From NCBI GenBank assembly GCA_913776195.1, contig CAJYMH010000029.1, forward strand, positions 1 through 64,000: a DNA stretch of 64,000 nucleotides, given 5' to 3'. Origin of the DNA: an uncultured Caulobacter sp. GTDB lineage: Bacteria > Pseudomonadota > Alphaproteobacteria > Caulobacterales > Caulobacteraceae. Numbering within the stretch: the stretch's first letter is position 1; the number at the start of each line of letters is the position of its first letter. The position numbers were made by a program, and so were the translations under genes. Shown here piece by piece: positions 34,085 to 42,852 of this stretch. The notes under the pieces are model-generated. The model made no database searches, had not been told where the DNA came from, and saw only the letters and a list, made by a program, of their open reading frames with translations.

Positions 34085-35494
34085 CTATTCCGTCGCACTG
34101 GGCTCCGACTTGCCCTTCGCCACCATCACGGTCTTGGTGTTCATGAACTCGCGAATGCCCAGGTGGGAGCACTCGCGGCCGTGGCCGGCGTGCTTGACGC
34201 CGCCGAAGGGCAGGGCGGGGTCGGAGCGGACGTTCTGGTTCACGAAGCTCATGCCGGCGTTGATGCGGCGGGCGGCGATCTCGCGACCGCGTTCCAGATC
34301 GCGAGTCAGGACGCCGGAGCCGAGACCGAACTCCGTGTCGTTGGCGATGCGGATGGCGTCTTCCTCATCCTGGGCCACGATGATCGCGGCGACAGGACCG
34401 AAGACCTCCTCGTCATAGGCGGCGTGGCCGGGCTTCACGTCGGCCAGGACGGTGGCCGGGTACCAGGCGCCGGGGCGGTCGGGGACCTCGCCGCCCAGAA
34501 CCAGGCGGGCGCCGGATCTGATGCTGCGGACCACCTGATCGTGGATGTCGTCGCGAGCCTTGATGCTCTGCATCGGGCCGAACTTCGCCGCCTCGGTGGT
34601 CGGATCGGCGGCGACGTAGGCGGACATCTTCTGGACCAGCGCCTTCTCGAAGGCCTCGGCCACATCCTTGAGCACCACGAAGCGCTTGCCGGCGATGCAG
34701 CTCTGACCGCCGTTGACCATGCGGGCCGCTGCGGCGACGCCCGCCGCTTCGTCGATGTCAGCGTCGGACAGGACGATGTACGGGTCCGATCCGCCCAGTT
34801 CGAGCACCACCTTCTTCAGCGCCCCGCCAGCGGCGGCGGCCACGGAGCGGCCGGCGGGGACCGAGCCGGTCAGGGTGACGGCGGCGACGCGGTCATCCTC
34901 GATCAGCGGCTTCACCTCGCCAGAGCCGATCAGCAGGGTGCGGAAGACGTCCGCCGGGAAGCCCGCCTCGCGGAACACCTGCTCGATGGCGAGGGCGCTC
35001 CCCGGAACATTGCTGGCGTGCTTGAGGATCGCGGTGTTGCCTGCCATCAGGGTCGGGGCGGCGAAGCGGAAGACCTGCCAGAACGGGAAGTTCCACGGCA
35101 TCACCGCCAGTATCACGCCCAGGGGATTGTAGGCGATGAACGCCTCGCCGCCCGCGAACGGCAGGGGCTCGTCGGCCAAGAAGCGCTCGGCGTTGTCGGC
35201 GAAGAAGTCGCAGTTGGCGGCGCACTTCTCGATCTCGGCCCGACCGTCGCTCAGGGTCTTGCCCATCTCGGCGGTCATCAGCGCGGCGAACTCGTCCTGG
35301 CGTCTGCGCAGGACGGCGGCGGCGGCCTTCATCAACCGCGCCCGTTCGGCGAAGGGCGTATCGCGCCAGGCGGTGAAGGCGGCATGGACCTGACCCAGGA
35401 TCGCCGACGCCTCGCTCGGCGTATGGCCCTCATAGGCGCGGCCCTTTTCCCCGGTGGCGGGATCGACGGTCTGGAAGACGGGCTTGGCGGCCAT
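34085..35494 (-). CDS. NAD(P)-dependent succinate-semialdehyde dehydrogenase (Sad/YneI type)
   Basis: Aldehyde dehydrogenase of 469 residues; oxidises succinate semialdehyde or a related aldehyde to the acid. Catalytic Cys266 (NGGQSCIAGKR) and general base Glu232 (LELGGSDP) are present, with the cofactor motif PWNFPFWQ. The C-terminal FGGVKHAGHGRECSHLG pattern and the 460-470 length match Sad/YneI rather than GabD (about 480). The ATG at 35494 has AAGGAG 5 nt upstream. That ribosome site lies in the 3' arm of a perfect leader hairpin (35498-35523), so translation may be controlled. Confidence 0.9.
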   Translation of the reverse strand: MAAKPVFQTVDPATGEKGRAYEGHTPSEASAILGQVHAAFTAWRDTPFAERARLMKAAAAVLRRRQDEFAALMTAEMGKTLSDGRAEIEKCAANCDFFADNAERFLADEPLPFAGGEAFIAYNPLGVILAVMPWNFPFWQVFRFAAPTLMAGNTAILKHASNVPGSALAIEQVFREAGFPADVFRTLLIGSGEVKPLIEDDRVAAVTLTGSVPAGRSVAAAAGGALKKVVLELGGSDPYIVLSDADIDEAAGVAAAARMVNGGQSCIAGKRFVVLKDVAEAFEKALVQKMSAYVAADPTTEAAKFGPMQSIKARDDIHDQVVRSIRSGARLVLGGEVPDRPGAWYPATVLADVKPGHAAYDEEVFGPVAAIIVAQDEEDAIRIANDTEFGLGSGVLTRDLERGREIAARRINAGMSFVNQNVRSDPALPFGGVKHAGHGRECSHLGIREFMNTKTVMVAKGKSEPSATE

Positions 35495-35497
35495 GGG

Positions 35498-35523
35498 GGC
35501 TCCTTTGGAACGATGAAGGAGCC
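35498..35523 (-). promoter_or_regulatory. Leader hairpin that sequesters the ribosome binding site
   Basis: On the minus-strand transcript GGCTCCTT pairs perfectly with AAGGAGCC across a 10-nt loop. The 3' arm contains the AAGGAG Shine-Dalgarno of the aldehyde dehydrogenase gene and ends 3 nt before the ATG. Confidence 0.6.
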
Positions 35524-35846
35524 TACGAGGTAGGGAGCCGATGTGTCTTTTGCGACGGCGACCCGGCTTGAAAACTATCGTCATCCCGAGGGGCAGGTGC
35601 GCCTGCCTAGTTTCGCCTCCCCACGCCTTGTGCTTGGGGGCCCTGATTCAACTGGCAGATACGGGAGGCGTCTGGCGATGAGGTGGCGGATGCAGGGACC
35701 CTCGCCACAAGGGGAGGGAGGCGAGAAGACAAAACACCCAAAAACCTCTCCCCGCTTGACGCGAGGTCAGGCTTTCCCCTCGCGTAAACGTCGATAAGCT
35801 GACCGTGTCAGACGGGCGAAAACAGCCTGCGGCGGGAGGAAATGCG
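35524..35846. other. 323-bp divergent gap (aldehyde dehydrogenase / acyl-CoA dehydrogenase)
   Basis: The gap contains two dyads: CTCGCC/GGCGAG at 35701-35725 and ACGCGAGG-N11-CCTCGCGT at 35759-35785. The second lies 60 nt before the acyl-CoA dehydrogenase start and could be an operator (TetR/FadR class) or leader hairpin. Short pieces look like degenerate intergenic repeats. No gene was seen. Confidence 0.45.
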
Positions 35847-36959
35847 GTGGATTTCGATTTTTCCGACGACCAGAAGTTCCTGAAGGGCGAGGCGCGAAAG
35901 TTCCTGGAGGCCCGGTGCGCCATCCCCGCCGTAAGGGCGGTTCTGGATGACCCCGACAAAGCCTTCGACGCCGCACTGTGGCGCGGCGTGGCCGAGCAGG
36001 GCTGGCTGGGCGCGGCGATCCCCGAGGAGTTTGGGGGCCTGGGCCTGGGCCATGTGGAGCTGTGCGCCATCGCCGAGGAGCTGGGCCGCGCTCTGGCGCC
36101 GATCCCCTTCGCGTCGACGGTCTATCTGCTGGCCGAAGCGGTGATGCTGGCGGGAACCGACGCGCAGAAGCAGAGCATCCTGCCGAAGATCGCGGCGGGC
36201 GAACTGATCGGCTGCCTGGCGACGTCGGAAGGGCCGGGGGCGATCAGCGCCGCCGCGATCCAGGCGACGGTCAGCGGCGGCAAGCTGTCTGGGGTGAAGA
36301 TCCCAGTGACCGATGGTGACGTGGCGGACGTGGCGCTAGTGTTGGCCAAGGAAGGCGGCAAGGCCACGCTCTATCTGGTGGAGCTGGGCGAAGGCGTCGG
36401 ACGGATCAGCCTGAAGTCCCTCGATCCCACCCGCAGCATCGCCAAGCTGACCTTCCAAGACGCCCCGGCCGAACGGCTGGGCGGCGCGGGCGAGGGGATG
36501 GAGCTGCTGCAGGCGGTTCTGGACCGCGCGGCGGCTCTCCTGGCGTTCGAGCAACTGGGCGGCTCCGACAAGTGTCTGGAGATGGCCAAGGCCTACGCCA
36601 CGGAGCGCTACGCCTTCGGGCGGGTGATCGGCGGATACCAGGCGATCAAGCACAAGCTCGCCGACATGTACGTGAAGAACGAGGTAGCCCGGTCCAACGC
36701 CTATTATGCGGCGTGGGCCTTGAACACCTCGGCGCCGGAACTGCCGATCGCGGCCTCTGCGGCGCGGATCGCGGCGTCGGACGCCTACTGGTTCGCCTCG
36801 AAGGAGAACATCCAGACCCACGGCGGTATGGGCTTCACCTGGGAGGTGGACTGTCACCTGCACTATCGCCGGTCCAAGCAGCTGGCCCTGGTGGCGGGCG
36901 CGCCCAAGGCCTGGAAAGAACGGCTGGTCGGCCAGCTCGAACGCAAGAACGCGGCCTAG
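35847..36959 (+). CDS. Acyl-CoA dehydrogenase, subunit 1 of a pair
   Basis: FAD-dependent acyl-CoA dehydrogenase of 370 residues for alpha,beta-dehydrogenation of an acyl-CoA thioester. It has the N-terminal helical domain (MDFDFSDDQKFLKGEARKFL), the middle beta domain and the C-terminal helical domain with the FAD-contact motif QTHGGMG at about 323-329. The GTG at 35847 has GGGAGGA 6 nt upstream and gives the typical family N-terminus; the GTG at 35805 was rejected. It is followed after 9 nt by a second acyl-CoA dehydrogenase, an arrangement known for alpha2-beta2 enzymes acting on steroid or branched side chains in actinobacteria. Confidence 0.9.
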   Translation: MDFDFSDDQKFLKGEARKFLEARCAIPAVRAVLDDPDKAFDAALWRGVAEQGWLGAAIPEEFGGLGLGHVELCAIAEELGRALAPIPFASTVYLLAEAVMLAGTDAQKQSILPKIAAGELIGCLATSEGPGAISAAAIQATVSGGKLSGVKIPVTDGDVADVALVLAKEGGKATLYLVELGEGVGRISLKSLDPTRSIAKLTFQDAPAERLGGAGEGMELLQAVLDRAAALLAFEQLGGSDKCLEMAKAYATERYAFGRVIGGYQAIKHKLADMYVKNEVARSNAYYAAWALNTSAPELPIAASAARIAASDAYWFASKENIQTHGGMGFTWEVDCHLHYRRSKQLALVAGAPKAWKERLVGQLERKNAA

Positions 36960-36968
36960 GAGATCGTC

Positions 36969-38180
36969 ATGGATTTCAACGACAACGCCGAAGAAGCCGC
37001 CTACCGAGAAGCCGCCCGGGCCTGGCTGGCCAAGGCCGGCGCCGTGCACCGCAAGGAATTCGGCGAGCCCAAGCCCAACACGCCGGAGCACAAGGCCGCC
37101 GCGAAAGCCTGGCAGGCCGAAAAGGCCAAGGCCGGCTACGCCTGCATCACCTGGCCCAAGGTCATCGGCGGGGGCGGCGGCACGCCGATCCAGCAGGTGA
37201 TCTTCAACCAGGAAGAAGGCAAGGCGGGGATCAGCTACGGTTACTTCACCATCGGCCTGGGCATGTGCGTGCCGACGGTCATGGCTTTCGCCGACGACAC
37301 CACCAAGGGACGCTTCGTCGGCCCGGCGGTGCAGGGCGAGGAGATCTGGTGCCAGCTGTTCTCCGAACCGGCCGGCGGCTCGGACGTGGCGGCCACGCGG
37401 ACCCGAGCGGTTCGCGATGGCGACGACTGGGTCATCAACGGCCAGAAGGTCTGGACCACGGGCGCGCAGCACAGCGACTACGGCATCCTGCTGGTGCGGA
37501 CGGACGTGGACGCGCCCAAGCACAAGGGCATGACCATGTTCTGGATCGACATGCGCGATCCGGCCGTGGAGGTCCGTCCGATCCACCAGGCCAGCGGCGG
37601 CAGCGAGTTCAACGAGGTCTATTTCACCGACCTGCGGGTGAAGGACAGCCAGCGCCTGGGCGCGCCGGGCGACGGGTGGAAGGTGGCCCTGGTCACCCTG
37701 ATGAACGAGCGCCTGGCGGTGGGCGGCTCGGCCGGCCCGAACTACGGCGAGATCCTGGAACTGGCGCGCGAGACGCCGGGTGCGCTGGCCGACAGCGCGT
37801 TCCGCGAGCGGCTCGCCGACTGGTACGTGGCGGCGGAGGGGCTGAAACTGACCCGCTTCCGCACCATGACGGCCCTGTCCAAGGGGCAGACGCCGGGGCC
37901 GGAAAGCTCGATCGGCAAGATCATCTCCGCCAACCAGCTTCAGGAGCTGACCAACGCGGCGGTGGAGATGGAAGACCAGTTCGGCATTATCGCCGACCCC
38001 GACGTGGCGCCCATGCGCGCGGCCTTCCAGCAGAGCCTGCTGTGGGCCCCGGGCCTGCGCATCGCAGGGGGCACGGACGAGATCCTCAAGAACATCATCG
38101 CCGAACGGGTCCTGGGCCTGCCGGGCGACGTGCGCGTGGACAAGGACGTGGCGTTCAAGGACATGCCGACGGGGCGGTGA
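36969..38180 (+). CDS. Acyl-CoA dehydrogenase, subunit 2 of a pair
   Basis: Acyl-CoA dehydrogenase of 403 residues. Middle-domain motif WCQLFSEPAGGSDVA and C-terminal GGTDEILKNIIAERVLGLPG are standard. At the position of the QxxGGxG FAD-contact motif the sequence is degenerate (EDQFGIIADP), unlike the partner subunit, which suggests the two form one heteromeric enzyme with complementary site residues. A GGAG lies just upstream of the ATG. A 10-bp stem-loop follows 20 nt after the stop. Confidence 0.9.
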   Translation: MDFNDNAEEAAYREAARAWLAKAGAVHRKEFGEPKPNTPEHKAAAKAWQAEKAKAGYACITWPKVIGGGGGTPIQQVIFNQEEGKAGISYGYFTIGLGMCVPTVMAFADDTTKGRFVGPAVQGEEIWCQLFSEPAGGSDVAATRTRAVRDGDDWVINGQKVWTTGAQHSDYGILLVRTDVDAPKHKGMTMFWIDMRDPAVEVRPIHQASGGSEFNEVYFTDLRVKDSQRLGAPGDGWKVALVTLMNERLAVGGSAGPNYGEILELARETPGALADSAFRERLADWYVAAEGLKLTRFRTMTALSKGQTPGPESSIGKIISANQLQELTNAAVEMEDQFGIIADPDVAPMRAAFQQSLLWAPGLRIAGGTDEILKNIIAERVLGLPGDVRVDKDVAFKDMPTGR

Positions 38181-38199
38181 TTTTCACCCTCATTCCCGA

Positions 38200-38224
38200 C
38201 CCTTCTCCCATCAAGGGAGAAGGG
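38200..38224. terminator. Bidirectional stem-loop
   Basis: CCCTTCTCCC-ATCAA-GGGAGAAGGG is a perfect 10-bp stem between the convergent acyl-CoA dehydrogenase and amidase stops. No T-tract is visible on either strand. Confidence 0.65.
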
Positions 38225-38226
38225 GG

Positions 38227-39696
38227 CTATCTCGCCTGTTCGAACGCATAGCCCAGGCTCAACACCCGGGCGTCGTCCCAGGCCGTGCCGACGATCGACA
38301 GACCGACGGGCAGCCCCTTCACCTCGCCCATGGGCACGGTCAGGTGCGGATAGCCGGCCACGGCCGGCGGGCCGCCAATGCCGCCGCCCACATAGCCGCC
38401 GCGTAGCACCGGATCGATCAGATAGGCGGGGGCCATGGTCGGGGCGATCAGAGCGACCACGTCGTTCTGCTTCAGCAGGGCGTCGATCCCCTCAGGTCCG
38501 GCGATGCGATGGGCGTCGGCCTTGGCCTTCAGATAGTCCGCATCCTCCAGACCCTTGGCGCGGTCGCAGATCTCGAACAGCTCCTGGGCGAAGAGCGGCA
38601 TCTCCTCCTTGGCGTGCGCCTTGTTGAAGGCGATCATGTCGGTGAGGTTGCGCGGCTTCACCTTGGCCGGGGCGGTGGAAGCGAGATAGGCGGCGAGGCC
38701 GGCCTTGAACTCGACGCACAGTATCCGGTTCTCCAGCGGGCTGATCTCGCTGCGGCGGGGGAAGCTCTTGATGTCCACCAAGATCGCGCCCTGGGCCTTC
38801 AGGGTCTCCAGCGCCTTTTCGAACACCGCGTCGGTCTCGGGATGGAAGCCGGCGGCGTAGCGGGCGACGCCGATGCGAGTCCCTTTCAGTGCGTCCTTGT
38901 TCAGGGCGGCGAAGAAGTCGGTCTTCCTGGCGTCGGTCTCGGCTGTCGCCGGATCGGCGGGGTCGGAGCCGGCCATTGCGCCCAGCAGGGCGGCGGCGTC
39001 GGCCACCTTCCGGGTCATCGGCCCGGCGGTGTCCTGGCTGGCGCTGATCGGCACGACATGGGTGCGGCTGACCATTCCGACGGTGGGCTTGAAGCCGACC
39101 AAGCCGTTGACGGCGGCGGGGCAGATGATCGAGCCGTTGGTCTCAGTGCCCACGGCGGCGTCTGCGAAACCGGCGGCCACCGCCGAGCCGCTTCCGGAGC
39201 TCGAGCCGCAGGCGTTGCGCAGGCGGTCGCGGGCGTTGCGGGTCAGGCCGCCCACGGCGCTCCAGCCGCTGAGCGAGGAGGTGGAGCGGAAATTGGCCCA
39301 CTCCGACAGGTTGGTTTTGCCCAGGATGACGACACCCGCCTTGCGCAGGTTGGCGACCAGCGGCGCGTCGCGGCCGGTCATGTTGTCCTTAAGGGCGAGT
39401 GAGCCGGCGGTGGTGGGAAGTTCGCTGCTGTCGATGTTGTCTTTCAGCAGGACCGCCCAGCCGTGGACGGGACCGGCAGCCTTGCCCGCCTTGCGCTCGG
39501 CGTCCCTGGCGCGGGCCTGGTCGAGGGCGACGGGGCTGACGGCTATGACGCTGTTTAGGGGCGGCTTGCCCGGCGCCTCGGTGCGGTCCTCCGCGGCGAT
39601 CTTCTTCAGATAGGCCGCCGTCCGCTCCGCTGAGCTTTCGGCGTGGGCCGAGGCCGCAGCCGCCATGGCGAGCGCCGCCGCAAGGATCGTCTTCAT
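38227..39696 (-). CDS. Secreted amidase (amidase signature family)
   Basis: Amide hydrolase of 489 residues with a signal peptide (1-19, ending ASAHA), so it acts in the periplasm. The Ser-cisSer-Lys triad is visible: Lys85 (VLLKDNID), cis-Ser within ACGSSSGSGS (165-167) and nucleophile Ser189 (TNGSIICPA). Substrate unknown; exported members include peptide amidases and enantioselective amidases. The ATG at 39696 follows a GGGAGGGG stretch; a TTG one codon earlier was not used. It converges on the acyl-CoA dehydrogenase genes. Confidence 0.92.
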   Translation of the reverse strand: MKTILAAALAMAAAASAHAESSAERTAAYLKKIAAEDRTEAPGKPPLNSVIAVSPVALDQARARDAERKAGKAAGPVHGWAVLLKDNIDSSELPTTAGSLALKDNMTGRDAPLVANLRKAGVVILGKTNLSEWANFRSTSSLSGWSAVGGLTRNARDRLRNACGSSSGSGSAVAAGFADAAVGTETNGSIICPAAVNGLVGFKPTVGMVSRTHVVPISASQDTAGPMTRKVADAAALLGAMAGSDPADPATAETDARKTDFFAALNKDALKGTRIGVARYAAGFHPETDAVFEKALETLKAQGAILVDIKSFPRRSEISPLENRILCVEFKAGLAAYLASTAPAKVKPRNLTDMIAFNKAHAKEEMPLFAQELFEICDRAKGLEDADYLKAKADAHRIAGPEGIDALLKQNDVVALIAPTMAPAYLIDPVLRGGYVGGGIGGPPAVAGYPHLTVPMGEVKGLPVGLSIVGTAWDDARVLSLGYAFEQAR

Positions 39697-39762
39697 CAAG
39701 CCCCCTCCCTAAGAGCGGACATGTGAAGACGGAAACCGAGGGGCGGGCAACTTACATACAGT

Positions 39763-42700
39763 TTAGGCGAACCGCGCCCGCAGCCAGTCCATCAGGCCGA
39801 AGCCGCCGTCCTCCTTGCCGCGCTCCAGCAGCCAGTAGGTGACCGGCGTGGCGACGCGGGAGAGCAGGGTGGAGGTGATCAAGCCGCCGATGATGGCGAT
39901 GGCCAGTGGCGAGTAGAGGCCCGACCCTTCCATCGCCAGCGGCAGAAGGCCGCCGATGGCGGTGACCGAGGTCAGCAGCACGGGCAGGAAGCGCACCTCG
40001 CCAGCCTTTTCGATCGCCTCGCGCAGGGGCACGCCCTCCTTGCGCAGCTGTTCGGTGAAGTCGACCAGCAGGATGGAGTTCTTGATCTCGATGCCGATGA
40101 GCGCGATCAGGCCGATGGTGGCGGTGAAAGACAGGCTGTTGCCCGTGACCATCAGAGCGGCCACCGCGCCGAAAACGCCCAGCGGAATGACGCCGGCCAC
40201 CACCAGGGCGGTGCGGAACTTGCCGAACTCCAGCACCAGCACGGCCAGGATGCCGCCGATGGCGACCATGATCGCCGCGCCCATGCCGCCGAAGCTCTCC
40301 TCCTGCGCCTCCGCCTCGCCGCCGATGGCCAGGCGATAACCGGGAGGCAGGGACAGCTCGGCCTCCAGCCGCTTGATCACATCGGCGGTCACCGCCGAGG
40401 TCAGGTAGCCGGTCTTCACCTCCGAGCTGATGCTGACCGTGCGTTCGCGCTCATAGCGGCTGATATTGGCCGGGCTGGAGCGGAAGGTCGGTTCGGCCAC
40501 GGCGCCCAGTGGGGCGGAGCGGCCGTCGGCGGTGGGGACGTAGATGCCGGTCAGGGCCGACAGGTCGTTGCGGTCGTCCATAGGCAGGCGCACCCGCACG
40601 GCGTAGTCGTCGCCGTCGATGTCGCGAAAGCGGCTGGTCTCCTCGCCCGACAACGCCAGACGCGTGACGCGTCGGGCGGCGCCGGCCGGTACGCCCAGGG
40701 CGGCGGCCTTGGCCTCGTCCACGCCCAGATCGAGGTCGGTGCGGGCCAGGCGCAGGGGGTTGTCCACGTCGCGCGTGCCGGGCGTGTCCTTGATGATCCG
40801 CTCGGCGCGCCCGGCCAGCGCCTTCAGCACCTGCAGGTTCTGGCCGCGGATGCGGACCTGGACGGGCGCGTCGACAGGCGGGCCGTTCTCGAAGGTGATC
40901 AGGCTGATTTTCGCGCCTGGATAGTTCGCGAAATCGGCGCGAATGGAGTCCAGCAGCTTCTCGCTTTCACCAGGCTCCCATTTGTCCAGCGAGGTGAAGA
41001 CTTCGGCGTAGTTGGCCTGGGCGTTGCCCTGACCCTGGTTGTAGTAGATGCGCGGGTTGCCGCGGCCGAGGTTGGCTGCCGTCCAGAGGATATTGGGTTC
41101 GCGCGACAGGCGCTGCTCGACAAAGCGCAAGGCCTTGTCGGTGCGCTCAAGCGCGGTGCCCTCCGGCGTCTCGATGCGGACCAGGAACTGTGGGGTTTCG
41201 GCGGGCGGAAACAGGCTGGAGCCGATGACCCCTATGATCGGCACGGCGGTGAGGCAGATGGCGCCCAGGATCGCCGAGGCCAGCCACGGGCGGCTGAGCG
41301 CCCGGTGCAGGATAGGCGTGTAAAAGCGGTGGATGCCGCCGTTGACGGCGCGCAGGATGCGGTTGCCCTCCGGGTCCTCGTGCCGCGACAGCATGCGGCT
41401 GGCCAGGAACGGGATGATGGTCAGGGACACGATCAGAGAGGCCCCGACCGTGCAAAGCACCGTCACCGGCAGGGACTTGATGAACTGACCCGCGCCGCCT
41501 GGCAGGGCGAGCAGAGGCAGGAAGGCCAGCATGAGGGTGGCCGTGCAGCCGATCACCGCGAGCGAGATCTGGCCCGTGGCCTTGATGGCGGCGGTGGTGC
41601 GGTCCTCGCCCTCGCGCAGATGGCGGGCGATGTTCTCGGTGACGACGATGGAGTCGTCCACCAGCAGGCCCAGGGACAGCACGAACCCGGCGATGGACAG
41701 CTGGTTGATGGTGAAGCCGAAGGCCTGCAGCAGGGCTAGGCCGATCAGCAGGGACAGCGGGATCGACAGCATCACCACGCCGCTGGCGCGGATGCCGAGC
41801 GGCAGCAGAGTGACCAGCACCAGGGCCAGGGCCAGGCCGAAGTCGCGGAACAGCGAGCCCAGGCGGTGCTTGATATTGTCAGACTGCTGGAAGGCGCGCT
41901 CCAGATTCACCCCGGCGGGCAGGGTCTTCTCGAATTCGTCCAGGGCGGCGTTGACGTCGTCAGTGACCTTGGTGACGTCCACGCCATCCTTGGGCATGGC
42001 GGTTACGAACACCGCGCGCTTGCCGTCGAAGCGGGCGAGGTGATTGGCCTCGTCCTGGGCCCAGGCGACGTCGGCCACGTCCCGCACCCGGACGACCTGG
42101 CCGTTCACCTCGCGCACGGGGGTGTTCTTGACCGTCTCGAGGGAGCGGAAGGCGCCGCCCGACTTGACGTTGAAGCGGCGATCGCCGGCGTGGATGGCGC
42201 CGATGGGGACGTCGGAGCCGGCGGCGCGCAGGGCGTCGGCCACGGCGCTGGGCGGCAGGCGCAGCTCGGTCAGACGGCCAGGGTTGAGCGAGACGCGAAC
42301 CTCGGAGGCCGGCGCGCCCCAGTATTCGCCCTTGCGGACGCCTGGCACCCGTTCCAGCCGCTCGCGCATGCGGTCGGCTAGCTTCTCCAGCCGGCGCATG
42401 GGCAGGACGTCGGAGACCAGGGCGGTCTGAACGAAGGCCACCTCGATGGTCCGGATGCGGCGGACCTCCAGGTTGACGATGCCGGCCGGCAGGTTCGGGC
42501 GGATGGCGTTCAGTTCGCGCAGGACCTCGTCGTACTTGCGCTCCGGATCGACGCCCCAGTCGAACTCCAGTTGCACGGTGGCGGCGCCGTCGACGCTGGT
42601 GGAGGCGACCTCATTGACGTTGTCGAGGCCGTTCATGACGTCTTCGATCGGCTTGGCGACCAGCTGCTCCATGTCCGCCGGCTCGGCGCCGGGCATCACC

Positions 42701-42852
42701 GCCTGGATGATGTAGATCGGGGTGGGGAACTGCGGGTCCTCGGACCGGGGCGTGGTCATCAGGGCGTTGACGCCCAGGGCGATCAGCAGGCCGAAGGCGA
42801 CCAGCGTGAACTGCCAGCGCCGAACCGCGAAGGCGGCGGGGTTGAGGTTCAT
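39763..42852 (-). CDS. RND-family efflux pump, inner-membrane transporter
   Basis: Proton-driven tripartite efflux transporter (AcrB superfamily) of 1029 residues. Features: TM1 at about 12-30, two large periplasmic loops and twelve helices overall, with LSLGLLVDDSIVVTENI in TM4 carrying the Asp-Asp proton-relay pair. It is more like the smaller VexH/MdtC-type or uncharacterised RND group than CusA heavy-metal pumps (no CusA-like Met triad was noted). Its start is coupled to the upstream adaptor gene by a one-base overlap at 42852. No outer-membrane channel gene is adjacent, so a distant TolC-like partner is needed. Confidence 0.93.
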   Translation of the reverse strand: MNLNPAAFAVRRWQFTLVAFGLLIALGVNALMTTPRSEDPQFPTPIYIIQAVMPGAEPADMEQLVAKPIEDVMNGLDNVNEVASTSVDGAATVQLEFDWGVDPERKYDEVLRELNAIRPNLPAGIVNLEVRRIRTIEVAFVQTALVSDVLPMRRLEKLADRMRERLERVPGVRKGEYWGAPASEVRVSLNPGRLTELRLPPSAVADALRAAGSDVPIGAIHAGDRRFNVKSGGAFRSLETVKNTPVREVNGQVVRVRDVADVAWAQDEANHLARFDGKRAVFVTAMPKDGVDVTKVTDDVNAALDEFEKTLPAGVNLERAFQQSDNIKHRLGSLFRDFGLALALVLVTLLPLGIRASGVVMLSIPLSLLIGLALLQAFGFTINQLSIAGFVLSLGLLVDDSIVVTENIARHLREGEDRTTAAIKATGQISLAVIGCTATLMLAFLPLLALPGGAGQFIKSLPVTVLCTVGASLIVSLTIIPFLASRMLSRHEDPEGNRILRAVNGGIHRFYTPILHRALSRPWLASAILGAICLTAVPIIGVIGSSLFPPAETPQFLVRIETPEGTALERTDKALRFVEQRLSREPNILWTAANLGRGNPRIYYNQGQGNAQANYAEVFTSLDKWEPGESEKLLDSIRADFANYPGAKISLITFENGPPVDAPVQVRIRGQNLQVLKALAGRAERIIKDTPGTRDVDNPLRLARTDLDLGVDEAKAAALGVPAGAARRVTRLALSGEETSRFRDIDGDDYAVRVRLPMDDRNDLSALTGIYVPTADGRSAPLGAVAEPTFRSSPANISRYERERTVSISSEVKTGYLTSAVTADVIKRLEAELSLPPGYRLAIGGEAEAQEESFGGMGAAIMVAIGGILAVLVLEFGKFRTALVVAGVIPLGVFGAVAALMVTGNSLSFTATIGLIALIGIEIKNSILLVDFTEQLRKEGVPLREAIEKAGEVRFLPVLLTSVTAIGGLLPLAMEGSGLYSPLAIAIIGGLITSTLLSRVATPVTYWLLERGKEDGGFGLMDWLRARFA

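Noticed and set aside
36572..38251. 559-codon open frame on the plus strand
   Set aside because: A frame-shifted shadow of the two acyl-CoA dehydrogenase genes, Arg/Gly-rich and without family motifs.
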